NCBI GenBank assembly: GCA_036267135.1
Contig: DATAWQ010000063.1
Location: forward strand, 1 to 64,000
Source of the DNA: PALSA-505 sp036267135
Lineage (GTDB): Bacteria > Actinomycetota > Actinomycetes > Streptosporangiales > Streptosporangiaceae
Length of the DNA stretch: 64,000 bases
Direction of reading: 5' to 3'
The notes beneath the pieces are model-generated. The model did no database searches and had not been told where the DNA came from. It worked only from the letters and a program-made list of their open reading frames with translations. This document shows, piece by piece, positions 48,371-57,510 of this stretch. A program made the translations under genes and the position numbers. Each line of letters starts with the position of its first letter. Position 1 is the first letter of the stretch.

Positions 48371-50113
48371 ATGTGCAACCGCCCGACCGGTGCTCCCGAC
48401 ATCGTGTCGAGGATCGCCGAAAATGCCCGGCGCATGCCAGCAGCACTTGCCGTCTATTGCGACGGCGAGACCATGACGTACCGGGAACTGGATCGCTGGT
48501 CCGCCGCCATCGCCCGTGACCTGGCCCTGGCCGGGATCGGTCCCGGCGACGGCGTCGCGGTGCAGGGTGCTCGCAGCCTCGCCTTCCAGGCCGGCGTGCT
48601 CGCAGTGATGCGGGCCGGCGCCTGGTACCTGGCGATCAACCCCGAACAGGCCGTCCAACGCCGCACCACGCTGTTCCGGCGCGCCGGGTGTGCGGCGCTG
48701 CTGGCGGACCGGGACAGCGACACCGCCTGGCGGCCGCCCGGGATCCCGGTGCTCGACCTCGGCCGACGCGAGGCCGACCCATGGCAGGTGCGATCCGATC
48801 CCGCCCGGCCCGCGTATGTGTGCTTCACCTCCGGCACCACGGCCGCACCCAAGGCGGTCCAGATAAGCCGTGAGTCGCTGTCCGTCTTCACCGATGTCCT
48901 GGTGGAGCGGGTGGGGATCAGGCCGCGGTGGTCACTGGCCGGCTTTTGCCCGGTCGACTGGGATGGTTTCGTCATCGACGCGTGGGTGCCGCTCGTGGCG
49001 GGCGCCACCGCGGCGACCGGATACGCGGCGGACCGCACCAACCCCGACAAGATCGCGCAGTTCATCGCGGACCGGGCCGTCGAGGTGGCGTTCCTGCCCA
49101 CGGCGATCGGGCAGATCGTGATGGAAAGCCGTCACATGGCCGGGGCGCGCGAGCTTCGGCACCTGTGTGTCGGAGGAGACCGGCTGACCCGGCGCCCGGC
49201 CACGGACGCGAGTTACGTGATGTGGAACCTGTACGGGCCGACCGAGGCCACGGTCGCCGCGATCGCGGGTCCGGTGGCGCCGGAGGGTCCCGCCGACATC
49301 CCGCTGGGAACGCCGCTGCGCGGCGCCAGCGTGGAGATCGTCGACGAGCGACTCGATGCCGTTCCCCCCGGCGAGGCGGGCGAGATTGTGATCGGCGGCT
49401 CGGGGGTGGCCGTTGGTTACCTCGGCCAGCCGCAGGAGACCGAGGCCGCGTTCGTGCCCGGCCCGGCCGGGCGCCGCTACCGGACCGGCGACCTGGGGCG
49501 GATACTTCCCGACGGGCAAATCGCCTTTCTGGGCCGGCGTGACCGGCAGGTGAGCATCCATGGCCGCCGGGTGGAATTGGACGGGGTTGCCGCGGCGCTG
49601 CGGCAGGTCCCGGGGGTCATCGACGCCGCCGCCGTCGCGGCCAAAACCGGGTCGGCGCGGACCTTGGTCGCGTTCGCCGCCGTGGCGGCGGGCAGCGACC
49701 TTACCGCCGACGGCATCCGCGCCCGGCTGGGAGAATGGCTGTCGGGCCAGCACGTGCCCGACCGGGTCGTCGTGGTGCCCAGTATTCCGGGCAACATCGG
49801 GGAAATGGACGAAGGCGCGGTCGCCGACCTCCTGGCCAGCGACGAATTCAGGCCCCGGCCGCGTGCCCACAATGCCGGGAAAGCGCTGGCTGGCCAGGCG
49901 GGCGAGTGCGTGGCCGATTCGTGGACCGCGCTCGTCGGTGGGGACCGGCCGGGTCTGGACGATAATTTCTTCGACTGGGGCGGCGACTCGCTGATGGCCG
50001 TGCTCCTGGTGCAGCGCATCCAGGAAGCCCTGGGCGTGGAGTTGCCGGTGATGGACTTCCTCGACTCGCCCACGCCCCGATTCCTGCTTGGTGCGCTGGC
50101 TCTGTCCGCTTAA
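48371..50113 (+). CDS. Stand-alone NRPS adenylation-PCP protein with altered A10 motif
   Basis: 580 aa. Adenylation motifs: A3 YVCFTSGTTAAPKAVQIS, A5 NLYGPTEATV, A7 YRTGDLGRI, A8 GRRDRQVSIHGRRVEL. The A4 region VDWDGFVIDAWVPLVAGA is two residues longer than usual. In A10 the catalytic Lys is replaced: PGNIGEMDEG has Glu about residue 478 where NGKxD is normal, so adenylation may be weak or absent. The PCP has DNFFDWGGDSLMAV with Ser about 540 for phosphopantetheine. Start ATG at 48371 with GGAAAG before it; a longer open frame from 48239 lacks a ribosome site. Likely works with the condensation protein at 51103. Confidence 0.87.
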   Translation: MCNRPTGAPDIVSRIAENARRMPAALAVYCDGETMTYRELDRWSAAIARDLALAGIGPGDGVAVQGARSLAFQAGVLAVMRAGAWYLAINPEQAVQRRTTLFRRAGCAALLADRDSDTAWRPPGIPVLDLGRREADPWQVRSDPARPAYVCFTSGTTAAPKAVQISRESLSVFTDVLVERVGIRPRWSLAGFCPVDWDGFVIDAWVPLVAGATAATGYAADRTNPDKIAQFIADRAVEVAFLPTAIGQIVMESRHMAGARELRHLCVGGDRLTRRPATDASYVMWNLYGPTEATVAAIAGPVAPEGPADIPLGTPLRGASVEIVDERLDAVPPGEAGEIVIGGSGVAVGYLGQPQETEAAFVPGPAGRRYRTGDLGRILPDGQIAFLGRRDRQVSIHGRRVELDGVAAALRQVPGVIDAAAVAAKTGSARTLVAFAAVAAGSDLTADGIRARLGEWLSGQHVPDRVVVVPSIPGNIGEMDEGAVADLLASDEFRPRPRAHNAGKALAGQAGECVADSWTALVGGDRPGLDDNFFDWGGDSLMAVLLVQRIQEALGVELPVMDFLDSPTPRFLLGALALSA

Positions 50114-50973
50114 AGCGGGTTAGCGCACGGCCACAAGCGGCGGTCTAGGGCTGGCAGTTCACGGAACAGTTGGTGGAGATCGGCCTGGTAGGCCTGCGTG
50201 AGCGCGTTGCGGGTCGCGGTGTCTATCGCGTCAGTCTTGCTGGTTACGGCGCCGACTGGGGACTTCGGCTCTCGCGGAGGCAGCCAGAGCGAGGGGTTGA
50301 GCCCGAGGAATTTGAACGTCCGGTGGGCTTGCTCGGTAAAGTCCTGTTCGCACTGCTCGTATTGCAAGACCAGGACCTGGTCGCGGGGAAAATAGCTGAA
50401 CACGTTGGCTAGCTGCTGCCAGTAAAGGCCCCGGCTGAATTGGTCGTTGTACACCGCGGAGTCCAGCGTGAAGCCGAAGGACTTGATGAGGGCCACTCCG
50501 GAGACGAAGCGCTCTACGGGATCGCGCAGCAAGACGAGCACCTTGGCGCCGGGAGCGACGCGGCGCAGCATGGGCGGCGTCCAGAAGTCGTGCATGTACC
50601 GGGCGGTCCACTCGCCGGCCAGCAGGCCTGGCGGGCGGGGAAAGTAGCGGTGATAGGTGGCCGGATCGATCGGCTCCACCCGCCCGTAATGATCGAAAAA
50701 GTGGAACTCCTTGTTAACGTAGCTTTCGGCGTTGTCCTGGCCGACGAAGGACCAGATATCCTCGCTCGCGCCGTCCGGTGAGGCGCCGGAGAAGATACCG
50801 GGATGCCGCTTGAGTACTGACCACCACCAGGTGGTGCCCGAACGCATCGCCCCTATTCCGACGAAATCCGGTGGGGCGATTTCGTGGCCGTCCCGCAACG
50901 GAGGCGGGGTGGCGGGCCAGGGCACGATCGCAATGGGATGGACGGGTGCCGTTATCTTCTTCGGAGAAACCAT
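50110..50973 (-). CDS. PAPS-dependent sulfotransferase family protein
   Basis: 287 aa. 5'-phosphosulfate loop FVGIGAMRSGTTWWWSVLKR (Lys/Arg and SGTT), 3'-phosphate motif VLVLLRDPVERFVSGVALIK, and FLGLNPSL near the end. It transfers sulfate to an OH or NH of a small molecule or peptide, probably the product of the neighbouring NRPS-like genes. ATG at 50973 chosen for GGAG six bases before it. Tail-to-tail with the A-PCP gene (stops overlap by TTAA), and divergent from the condensation gene. Confidence 0.85.
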   Translation of the reverse strand: MVSPKKITAPVHPIAIVPWPATPPPLRDGHEIAPPDFVGIGAMRSGTTWWWSVLKRHPGIFSGASPDGASEDIWSFVGQDNAESYVNKEFHFFDHYGRVEPIDPATYHRYFPRPPGLLAGEWTARYMHDFWTPPMLRRVAPGAKVLVLLRDPVERFVSGVALIKSFGFTLDSAVYNDQFSRGLYWQQLANVFSYFPRDQVLVLQYEQCEQDFTEQAHRTFKFLGLNPSLWLPPREPKSPVGAVTSKTDAIDTATRNALTQAYQADLHQLFRELPALDRRLWPCANPL

Positions 50974-51102
50974 GGCCATCTCCACCGTATCGGCAGGCCT
51001 CTGCTATCCCGGTAGCCATGTGGCTACGTCGTCCGGGGGCCCGGATCGACGGGGCTGGATGGTGTGGACGGTGAACGTGCGGCCCAGCCAAGATAACGTC
51101 CA

Positions 51103-52395
51103 ATGAGCGGCGATCAGACTGTCAGCTTCCCGCCGGGCGCGGGGCACACCGCCGGTCCTCTCAGCCCGACGCAGCTCGGCATGTGGATGCACAGCCAGTT
51201 CGACCGCAGCGCGAGTCTTTACCTCGAGCCGCACTGCTTTGTCCTGCCGCAGGGCACTGACCCACGGCGGCTCGCGGATGCCCTGGCCCGGGCCGTGACC
51301 GCCTATCCAGCGTTCACGGGGACGACCGAACGCGGCGCCGACGAGGTCACGTTCGTCCTGGGGCGGCACGACATCTGCCTGCGGACTTTGAATGTGCCCC
51401 CCGACCGGGATGGGGTCCGCAGGCGGGAGGCGATCGACCGGGAACTGGCCGAGCCTTTCGTGCTCGACGGTGGACCGCTGATGCGCTGCGTGCTGCTGCG
51501 CGACGGCGTCCATCTGGATGTATTGCTCATTGCCTGGCATCACATCGTGATCGACGGCAGGTCGATGAGGTTGTTCCTGGACGACCTCGCACGCGCCTAC
51601 GAGGACGTGTCCTACTGCCCGGCCCCGCCGCCGGTCACCGTGTGCGACGCCAACGCGTGGCGGCAGGATCGGGCGCACGCTCCGGAGACCGCCGCCAGGA
51701 TCACAGAACTGGCCGCCAGCCTGGCGGACGTCCCCCTCATCCAGCCGCGCTGGCCCGCTGCCGGGCCGGCGAGGGCCGAAATCACCCCCGTGCGCCTGGG
51801 GCCCGCGCTCACCGGGCAGCTCTATGCCGCCAGCAGGAAGACGGGGCTCCTGCCCTACTCCTTCGTGTGCACGGCCTATCAGCATGCGCTGGCCCGCTCG
51901 CTCAACGTGGATGAGTTTCTGCTGGGCTGCGTCGTGGCCGGGCGCACACGTCCCGAGTTTCAGCGCGTGGCCGGGTTCTTCAGCAACACCGAACTCGTCC
52001 GCTCGGCCGTCGGCGCCGAGCCTGCGGACCTGTCCACGGTGCGCGCGGTCCAGGCCGAGCTGGCCCGCGCCCATGAACAGCAGAAGGACATCCCAGTCTC
52101 CATGCTCGCCGCCCGGTTGCGCGAGGGGAGGCAGGACGGCCTGAAGCAGGTCACGCAGGTCATACTCAGCGTCGGCGAGGACTACTCGCTCACCATAGGC
52201 GGGCAGCCGTGCGAAGAATATGAGCTGACGTTGCCCCGGGCGATCTTCGTCGCGAACCTGGTGCTGCGCGCGAACCGGCATGACCTGCACGGCTTCTTCG
52301 AGCACAAGCTCAGCGTGCTGACCACCGACGAGGCGGCGGCGTTCGTATCCGCCTTCACCGGCACCCTGGCCGTGCTCACAGCGCCCGCGGACTAG
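51103..52395 (+). CDS. Free-standing NRPS condensation domain protein
   Basis: 430 aa. C1-like LSPTQLGMWMHSQF, C3 LIAWHHIVIDGRSM with the catalytic HHxxxDG (His147), the GxxNT-type C5 region VAGFFSNTELVRSAVG, and QVILSVGEDYSLT. No A or PCP domain attached. It would join the unit on the PCP of the 48371 protein to an amine or hydroxyl acceptor. The ATG at 51103 follows 129 bases after the sulfotransferase start on the other strand, a possible shared promoter. Confidence 0.88.
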   Translation: MSGDQTVSFPPGAGHTAGPLSPTQLGMWMHSQFDRSASLYLEPHCFVLPQGTDPRRLADALARAVTAYPAFTGTTERGADEVTFVLGRHDICLRTLNVPPDRDGVRRREAIDRELAEPFVLDGGPLMRCVLLRDGVHLDVLLIAWHHIVIDGRSMRLFLDDLARAYEDVSYCPAPPPVTVCDANAWRQDRAHAPETAARITELAASLADVPLIQPRWPAAGPARAEITPVRLGPALTGQLYAASRKTGLLPYSFVCTAYQHALARSLNVDEFLLGCVVAGRTRPEFQRVAGFFSNTELVRSAVGAEPADLSTVRAVQAELARAHEQQKDIPVSMLAARLREGRQDGLKQVTQVILSVGEDYSLTIGGQPCEEYELTLPRAIFVANLVLRANRHDLHGFFEHKLSVLTTDEAAAFVSAFTGTLAVLTAPAD

Positions 52396-52506
52396 GCCGC
52401 GCGCGCGGCTCCCCGGCCGCCTGCCCATGAACCGCAAGCTGGCTGACAGTAGTTCGACAGCTAGCTGGAAGCGGTCTGACAGGAGCGTTCGCGACCCTGG
52501 TGGCAG

Positions 52507-52776
52507 ATGGCCGCCGGACTTCGGGCCAGGGCGCACGGATACGTGGTCCGCACCGATTCCCACGGTCACATGTACCCGGTGAAAGCCGGCGGCCTGTCGG
52601 ACCACACCTACAGTGGCGGCCTGGCGCTCCGGACCACCTGGAGCAACGTCACCGCCTGGGGTCATCTGTCGGCCGGGTCCGCCTCTAGCTGGGTGGACAC
52701 CGCCAGCTGGGCCCTGCTGGCCGACGGATTCGTCTGCTACTCGGCTGGTCCAGATTCGGACACAACCATCTTCTGA
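52507..52776 (+). CDS. Small hypothetical protein
   Basis: 89 aa, family not recognised. HMYPVKAGGLSDHTYSGGLA, WSNVTAWGHLSAGSASSWVD: Trp, Ser and Gly rich, one Cys, no membrane segment. Third codon positions are very GC-rich, as in real genes of this genome, so it is probably coding or the end of a former longer gene. TGGTGGCAG before the ATG is a weak ribosome site. Overlaps the convergent tetR 3' end by 40 bases. Confidence 0.4.
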   Translation: MAAGLRARAHGYVVRTDSHGHMYPVKAGGLSDHTYSGGLALRTTWSNVTAWGHLSAGSASSWVDTASWALLADGFVCYSAGPDSDTTIF

Positions 52777-53495
52777 ACCGACAGCGCTGACGCCGGGCAT
52801 CCGCTTCCAGGGGTGCCTGGCGCCTGCACCTGTGTAGCACCCCCCAGCGGGGCATCCAGAGCTCGCTTCAGCGCTGACAGTTGGGGTAAGCGATCGGCGG
52901 CGGGGTGCCTGCTGGTCAGTCCGGCGATCATGACCCGGACGAGCGTGGTGAGGTGGCGCCGGTAGGCAGCGGGGGTGCTGGGCTGCAGCCCGCGGGTGGA
53001 GGCGATCAGCAGCTCGGCGGCGGTGCCGGGCGTGAGTCCGGCCGAGTTCAGGTCGAGTTCCCCGGTGGCGGCGGCCTCGGTGAGGACGTTCTGGACCAAG
53101 CGCTTGTAGCGGCTTGCGGCGTCAGCGACCAGGTCCGCCGACAGCTGGTGCTTGGCGTCCAGCAGATCGGCCGCATGCGGGGAGCGGCGGAGTGTGTCGG
53201 CGAAGGTGCCGAACCAGGCGACGTGCATCGCGGCCAGCTTGTCCGCCGTCGTTCCGGGCTGGCGGCTGGCAGCCTCGGCGCCGGCGAGCATCTGTTGGAC
53301 CAGGCGCTGGCTCAGCGCCTGGAAGACCTCTTCTTTGCTGGCGAAGCTCAGGTAAATAGTGCCCTTGCCGATCTGGGCCTCGCGGGCGATGTCGTCCATC
53401 GACGTGCGGCGGAAACCGTACTGGCCGAACATCCGCAGGGCCGCGTCCAGGATCGCCGCGCGCCGGGCCTCGGCGTCCCCACGCGGCGGGGTCAT
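52737..53495 (-). CDS. TetR-family transcriptional regulator
   Basis: 252 aa. HTH: YGFRRTSMDDIAREAQIGKG, TIYLSFASKEEVFQALSQRL. C-terminal ligand domain with LLIASTRGLQPSTPAAYRRH. ATG at 53495 overlaps the TGA of the SDR gene upstream (ATGA), so the regulator is the second gene of a two-gene operon and may control that operon through the symmetric sequence at about 54.33 kb. Confidence 0.9.
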   Translation of the reverse strand: MTPPRGDAEARRAAILDAALRMFGQYGFRRTSMDDIAREAQIGKGTIYLSFASKEEVFQALSQRLVQQMLAGAEAASRQPGTTADKLAAMHVAWFGTFADTLRRSPHAADLLDAKHQLSADLVADAASRYKRLVQNVLTEAAATGELDLNSAGLTPGTAAELLIASTRGLQPSTPAAYRRHLTTLVRVMIAGLTSRHPAADRLPQLSALKRALDAPLGGATQVQAPGTPGSGCPASALSVQKMVVSESGPAE

Positions 53496-54307
53496 GCCGG
53501 GACAGCCAGCCGTCTGGCCGGACGGACGGTGATCTCGGAGATGTTCAGCTCGATGGGCTGGGTAATCGCGAACAGCACGGCCCGGGCCACGTCATCGGCA
53601 CTGGCCAGAACCTGGCCAGCCGCCGCCGCGGCGCGGTCCAGCGCTTCCAGGGGGAACAGCCCGCCCGACGGCGGCCCGATCTCCTCGCCGAGCGAGGCGG
53701 CCAGGCCGCGCAGCAGCTCCGGATGATGACGGGCGAGGTTAGTCGCCGTCGGGCCGGGGATCACGGTGACCACACGGATCGTGTCGCTCTCCAGTTCCTG
53801 CCGCAGCGAGGCGCTGATCGCGTTGACGGCCGTCTTGGTGGCTCCGTAGAAGCCCGGCGCCTCCAGGCGGCTGGCGCTGGAGGAGATGTTGACGATGTGC
53901 CCCTCGGCGCCGCAGGCACGCATGGCCTGGACCGCCGCCCGCGACCCGACGGCCAGCGCGAGCACGTTGACCTCGAGCATCTCCCGCCAAGCCTCCGGGT
54001 CGCCGTCGGCGAGCAGCCCACGGAACGACACCCCGGCGTTGTTGACCATCACATCCAGCCGCCCGGTGCCGGTCATCGCCCGGTCGACCAAGCCCTGGAC
54101 CGCGCCGGGGTCCCGCAGGTCGGCCGTCACCGCGGTGGCCGCGCCGCCGGCCCCGGCCACCGCCTCCACCGTGCTGGCGAGCGCTTCTGCCCGGCGCCCG
54201 GCCACGACCACGTGCGCCCCGGCCTCGCCCAGGCGCAGCGCGACCGCCCGTCCGATCCCGCTGGATGCCCCGGTGACCACGGCGGTCTTCCCAGTGAACA
54301 CTCCCAC
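53492..54307 (-). CDS. SDR oxidoreductase
   Basis: 271 aa. AVVTGASSGIGRAVALRLGE, DVMVNNAGVSFRG, IVNISSSASRLEAPG, YGATKTAVNAISAS (active site), VIPGPTATNLARH, and a C-terminal QPIELNISEITVRPARR typical of the YdfG/actinobacterial SDR branch. Co-translated with the TetR gene. Substrate unknown. Confidence 0.88.
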   Translation of the reverse strand: MGVFTGKTAVVTGASSGIGRAVALRLGEAGAHVVVAGRRAEALASTVEAVAGAGGAATAVTADLRDPGAVQGLVDRAMTGTGRLDVMVNNAGVSFRGLLADGDPEAWREMLEVNVLALAVGSRAAVQAMRACGAEGHIVNISSSASRLEAPGFYGATKTAVNAISASLRQELESDTIRVVTVIPGPTATNLARHHPELLRGLAASLGEEIGPPSGGLFPLEALDRAAAAAGQVLASADDVARAVLFAITQPIELNISEITVRPARRLAVPA

Positions 54308-54364
54308 GGCACTCTCCAGGTCATGACCGGTTGACTTGTTGACTCAGATGACCAGACTAGTCAG
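54308..54364. promoter_or_regulatory. Promoter/operator region of the SDR-tetR operon
   Basis: Contains TTGACT twice on the plus strand and gactagtc with tgactgac on the minus strand, an array of TGACT half-sites in both directions in a 30-bp AT-richer stretch (about 54332-54363). Suits a TetR-type operator; exact limits unclear. Confidence 0.4.
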
Positions 54365-55516
54365 TCAGTCGAGTGGTGTGGCTGCGTAGCGCCAGAAGTC
54401 GGGCATCCATGGTTGCGGGAGAGGGCTGTCCGTGGCTACCTGGGTGAGCAGGATGGCGGCCGTGCTGGTGGCGGGTGTGATGTGGGCTGATGTACCGGTG
54501 GCGCCGACCCAGCCGTAGCGTCCCGGCACGTTCCACGGGTCGGTGGCCGCGATGTCGACGGACCCACCGAATCCCCATCCCTGGCCCTCCAGGAACACGG
54601 CGCCGGTCTCGCGCTGGGCCGCGGTGGTGTGATCGTGGGTCATCGCCCGCACCGCATCGGTGCTCAGCAGGCGGCGTCCGCCGGCGGTGGTGCCTTCGGC
54701 CAGCAGCATCTGGCCAAACGCCAGCCAGTCATCGGCGGTTCCGGCCAGCCCGCCATTGCCCAGCGGGAACCGTGGCGGGGTGCGCCACTGCCCGCTGGGA
54801 TCATCGGCCAGTTCCAGGCCGCCGTGCTGGCTGGCCCGGTAGGAGCTGGTGAAACGGCCGCGGTTAGCGTCAGCAACCTCGAATCCGGTATCCGCCATGC
54901 CCAGCGGCGCGAACACCCGCTCGGCGAGGAAATCGGGCAGCGGCTGGCCGGTGGCCCGGGTGATCAGCACACCCTGAAGGGTGGAGCAGGTGTCATACAG
55001 CCACGCCTCACCCGGCTGGTACAGCAGCGGAACCCGAGCTAGCTCGGCCATCCACGCATCCGGCGGCGGGAAGCTCTGCGGCTCACGGGCATCGGTTTGC
55101 ACCGAAAACAGCCGCTGCACCGCGGGCAGGGTGAAGTCGGACGCAAATCCGTACCCCGCCCGGGAACTGAGCAGATCCAAGACGGTGATCGGCCGGGCCG
55201 CCGGGACCACGTCATCGACCGGGCTGGCCGGGGTGCGGACGACTTGCGGTTCGGCCAGCTCCGGCAGCCACCGCCGCACCGGGTCATCAAGCGCCATCCG
55301 GCCGTCCTGCACCACCATCAAGACGGCGGCGGCCGTGATGGGCTTGGTGATCGAAGCGAACCGGAAGATCGAATCCCGGGCCATCGCGGCGCCGCCGAGG
55401 GCCATCGACCCGACGGCTGCCACCTCCACCCGGCTGCCCCTGGCCACCAGCCCCACCGCGCCCGGAACCGATCCGTTATCCACGTGGGCCTTGAGCATCT
55501 CGTCCAGACCGGCCAT
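54365..55516 (-). CDS. Serine hydrolase, class C beta-lactamase-like
   Basis: 383 aa. SxxK in FRFASITKPITAAAV, the YxN equivalent in WLYDTCSTLQGVL, and the late motif region WVGATGTSAHITP. Such proteins are esterases, D-aminopeptidases or transesterases more often than lactamases. No signal peptide is visible, so it probably acts in the cytoplasm. ATG at 55516 has GAGAGGA upstream. Stands between the SDR and glycosyltransferase genes with no clear link to either. Confidence 0.88.
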   Translation of the reverse strand: MAGLDEMLKAHVDNGSVPGAVGLVARGSRVEVAAVGSMALGGAAMARDSIFRFASITKPITAAAVLMVVQDGRMALDDPVRRWLPELAEPQVVRTPASPVDDVVPAARPITVLDLLSSRAGYGFASDFTLPAVQRLFSVQTDAREPQSFPPPDAWMAELARVPLLYQPGEAWLYDTCSTLQGVLITRATGQPLPDFLAERVFAPLGMADTGFEVADANRGRFTSSYRASQHGGLELADDPSGQWRTPPRFPLGNGGLAGTADDWLAFGQMLLAEGTTAGGRRLLSTDAVRAMTHDHTTAAQRETGAVFLEGQGWGFGGSVDIAATDPWNVPGRYGWVGATGTSAHITPATSTAAILLTQVATDSPLPQPWMPDFWRYAATPLD

Positions 55517-55571
55517 CGACCGTCCTCTCCCCGTGTGCCGTCGAAAGACAGACCGCCGGTACAGCCAGGAA

Positions 55572-56669
55572 TCACCGGCCCGGGACAACCGCCGACAAGG
55601 CGGCGGCGTTCGGGCCAGGGGCGGTCAGGGCGTTCGCTATCTCTTGTGTGGTCTGTCCCCATCCGCGCAGGGTCGACCGCCGCTGCTGCGCGGCGGCCCG
55701 TAGCCGGTGCCGATGGCGCTCGTCACCGAGCCAGTCTCCGAGCGCGGCGGCGAGGGCAGTCGGATCGCCGGGAGGGACCAGTTGGCCGGGGCGGGTGCCA
55801 TCGGCGGCGGAGCCGAGCGCTTCGGGCAGCCCGCCGACGGCAGCAGCAATCACCGGGAGGCCATGGGCGAGCGCTTCGGTGACGGTCATGCCGTAGGTCT
55901 CCGAGCGGGATGGCGCGACGAGCAGGTCAGCGGTGCTGTACGCGTGGCTGAGCGCCGCACCGGTCAGGACGCCGATGAGCCGGACGCGGTGGCCATAGCG
56001 GAGGTGCGTAATACGGGTCTGCAGTTGTTCGACGAAGTCCGGGTCGCGGTCGAGCGGTCCGGCCAGCACGCAATGCCAGTCCCGCTCAGCGAGGTCGGCG
56101 AGCGCCTCGATGAGGAGGTCCTGCCCCTTGTGCCGGCCGAGGACCCCGACGCAGATCAGGTGGCCGGGGACGGGCCGGGCCGGGGTCGCGACACGATCGA
56201 CGCCGGGCTGGGCGACGTGCACCCGGTGGGCCGGGATCGCGTATCGGGTCAGTACCTGCTGGCGGGTCCATTCGCTGGTGGCGACCACACCGGTGGCCGC
56301 GCGGAGCACGGCCCGTTCGGAGCGCTGCACGGTGGTATCACGGGGTGTGTCCAGGACGGTGGCCAGTGGCATGTGCAGCAGCACTGTCATCCGGGTCCGG
56401 CCGGCGTGTGGCAGCAGCTGCGCGGCGGCCGGCGAGGCGAGGAGCCCGTCGATCATGACGGTCTCCCCGTCGGGGATGGCGGAAACGGCGCGGGCCAGGT
56501 CGGCGCGGGGCCTCGAGCTGGGTACCGGCCACGCCGTGGCGACGGTCGTGACCAGCACATCCCATCCGGCCTCGGCCAGTCCGGCGCAGACGCGCCGGTC
56601 GTAGATGTTGCCGCCGGTGGGCTGGCCGGGGTCGTCGAACCCCTCGGGGACTACTACGTGGACCCGCAC
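55572..56669 (-). CDS. GT4 family glycosyltransferase
   Basis: About 365 aa GT-B enzyme. VRVHVVVPEGFDDPGQPTGG with YDRRVCAGLAEAGW at the N-terminus, GVVATSEWTRQQVL, LICVGVLGRHKGQDLLIEAL, LVAPSRSETYGMTVTEALAH with the EX7E motif (nucleotide-sugar binding). GTG at 56669 (GGAGG upstream) matches the usual start of such proteins; an ATG at 56756 adds 29 residues unlike the family. Divergent from the methyltransferase at 56767; probably part of the same gene set. Confidence 0.85.
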   Translation of the reverse strand: MRVHVVVPEGFDDPGQPTGGNIYDRRVCAGLAEAGWDVLVTTVATAWPVPSSRPRADLARAVSAIPDGETVMIDGLLASPAAAQLLPHAGRTRMTVLLHMPLATVLDTPRDTTVQRSERAVLRAATGVVATSEWTRQQVLTRYAIPAHRVHVAQPGVDRVATPARPVPGHLICVGVLGRHKGQDLLIEALADLAERDWHCVLAGPLDRDPDFVEQLQTRITHLRYGHRVRLIGVLTGAALSHAYSTADLLVAPSRSETYGMTVTEALAHGLPVIAAAVGGLPEALGSAADGTRPGQLVPPGDPTALAAALGDWLGDERHRHRLRAAAQQRRSTLRGWGQTTQEIANALTAPGPNAAALSAVVPGR

Positions 56670-56766
56670 GATGTTCCGGCCCTCCAGACCATCTGCCGCA
56701 CGAGCCACCCCCCACCCTGGGGCCGAGCTGAACCACACGCGCTGCCGATCCGTCATACCTAACACA

Positions 56767-57510
56767 GTGTGGTACGTAACGGCGCTAGAGCGGGCCCGGG
56801 CCACCGCCTACCCCGCCGATGAGTATGTGGGCCAGGAGAGCTTCATGCGGGCGGGCGAGGTCCGGAGGCTGGCTCACCAGGCCCGGGTCGGCCCCGGCGT
56901 CTCAGTGCTCGACCTGTGCTGCGGGGTAGCCGGCCCCGGCCGGATGATCACGGCGGAGTCGGGTTGCCACTACCTGGGTGTCGATCACTCCGCCAGCGCA
57001 CTGGCCACTGCCCGGAAGCTGGCCGGGAATCTCCCTTGCCGTTTCGAGCAAGCTCACCTCCCGCCTCTGCCCGAGGGCCGTTTCGGGGTGGTACTCCTGC
57101 TGGAGACGATGCTGGCCTTCCCTGACAAGGAGGCCTTGGTGGGTGAGGTGGAGCGCGTGCTGGAGCCGGGCGGGCGTTTCGCTTTCACGGTCGAGGAAGG
57201 CCGGCCACTCACCCAGCAGGAGCGGGCGCGGATGCCCGGCGCCGACACAGTCTGGCCCATCGAGCTGGCGGAATTGACGGGTGTACTGCGCGAGGCGGGG
57301 CTGACCGTGATCTGGCGACAGGAGTACAGCTCCGCCCATTACGCGATAGCGACGGCGCTGCTTCGCTGTTATCGAGCTGATTCACCTCAGATCGCCGGCC
57401 AGATCGGGACGGAGGCCACCGTCGAGCTGATCACATCTCATCAGCTGTGGAGTGACTGGCTCGGCAGCGGGCGGGTGCGCAAGTTCGCGATGGTAGCCGA
57501 GAAGCAATGA
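56767..57510 (+). CDS. Class I SAM-dependent methyltransferase
   Basis: 247 aa. Motif I VSVLDLCCGVAGPGRMI, motif II CHYLGVDHSASALATARK, then FGVVLLLETMLAFPDKEALV and LEPGGRFAFTVEEGRPL. The N-terminus ADEYVGQESFMRAGEVRRLA is before motif I, so the GTG at 56767 is likely, though it has no ribosome site and could be leaderless. Overlaps the next methyltransferase by ATGA, a co-translated pair. Confidence 0.85.
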   Translation: MWYVTALERARATAYPADEYVGQESFMRAGEVRRLAHQARVGPGVSVLDLCCGVAGPGRMITAESGCHYLGVDHSASALATARKLAGNLPCRFEQAHLPPLPEGRFGVVLLLETMLAFPDKEALVGEVERVLEPGGRFAFTVEEGRPLTQQERARMPGADTVWPIELAELTGVLREAGLTVIWRQEYSSAHYAIATALLRCYRADSPQIAGQIGTEATVELITSHQLWSDWLGSGRVRKFAMVAEKQ

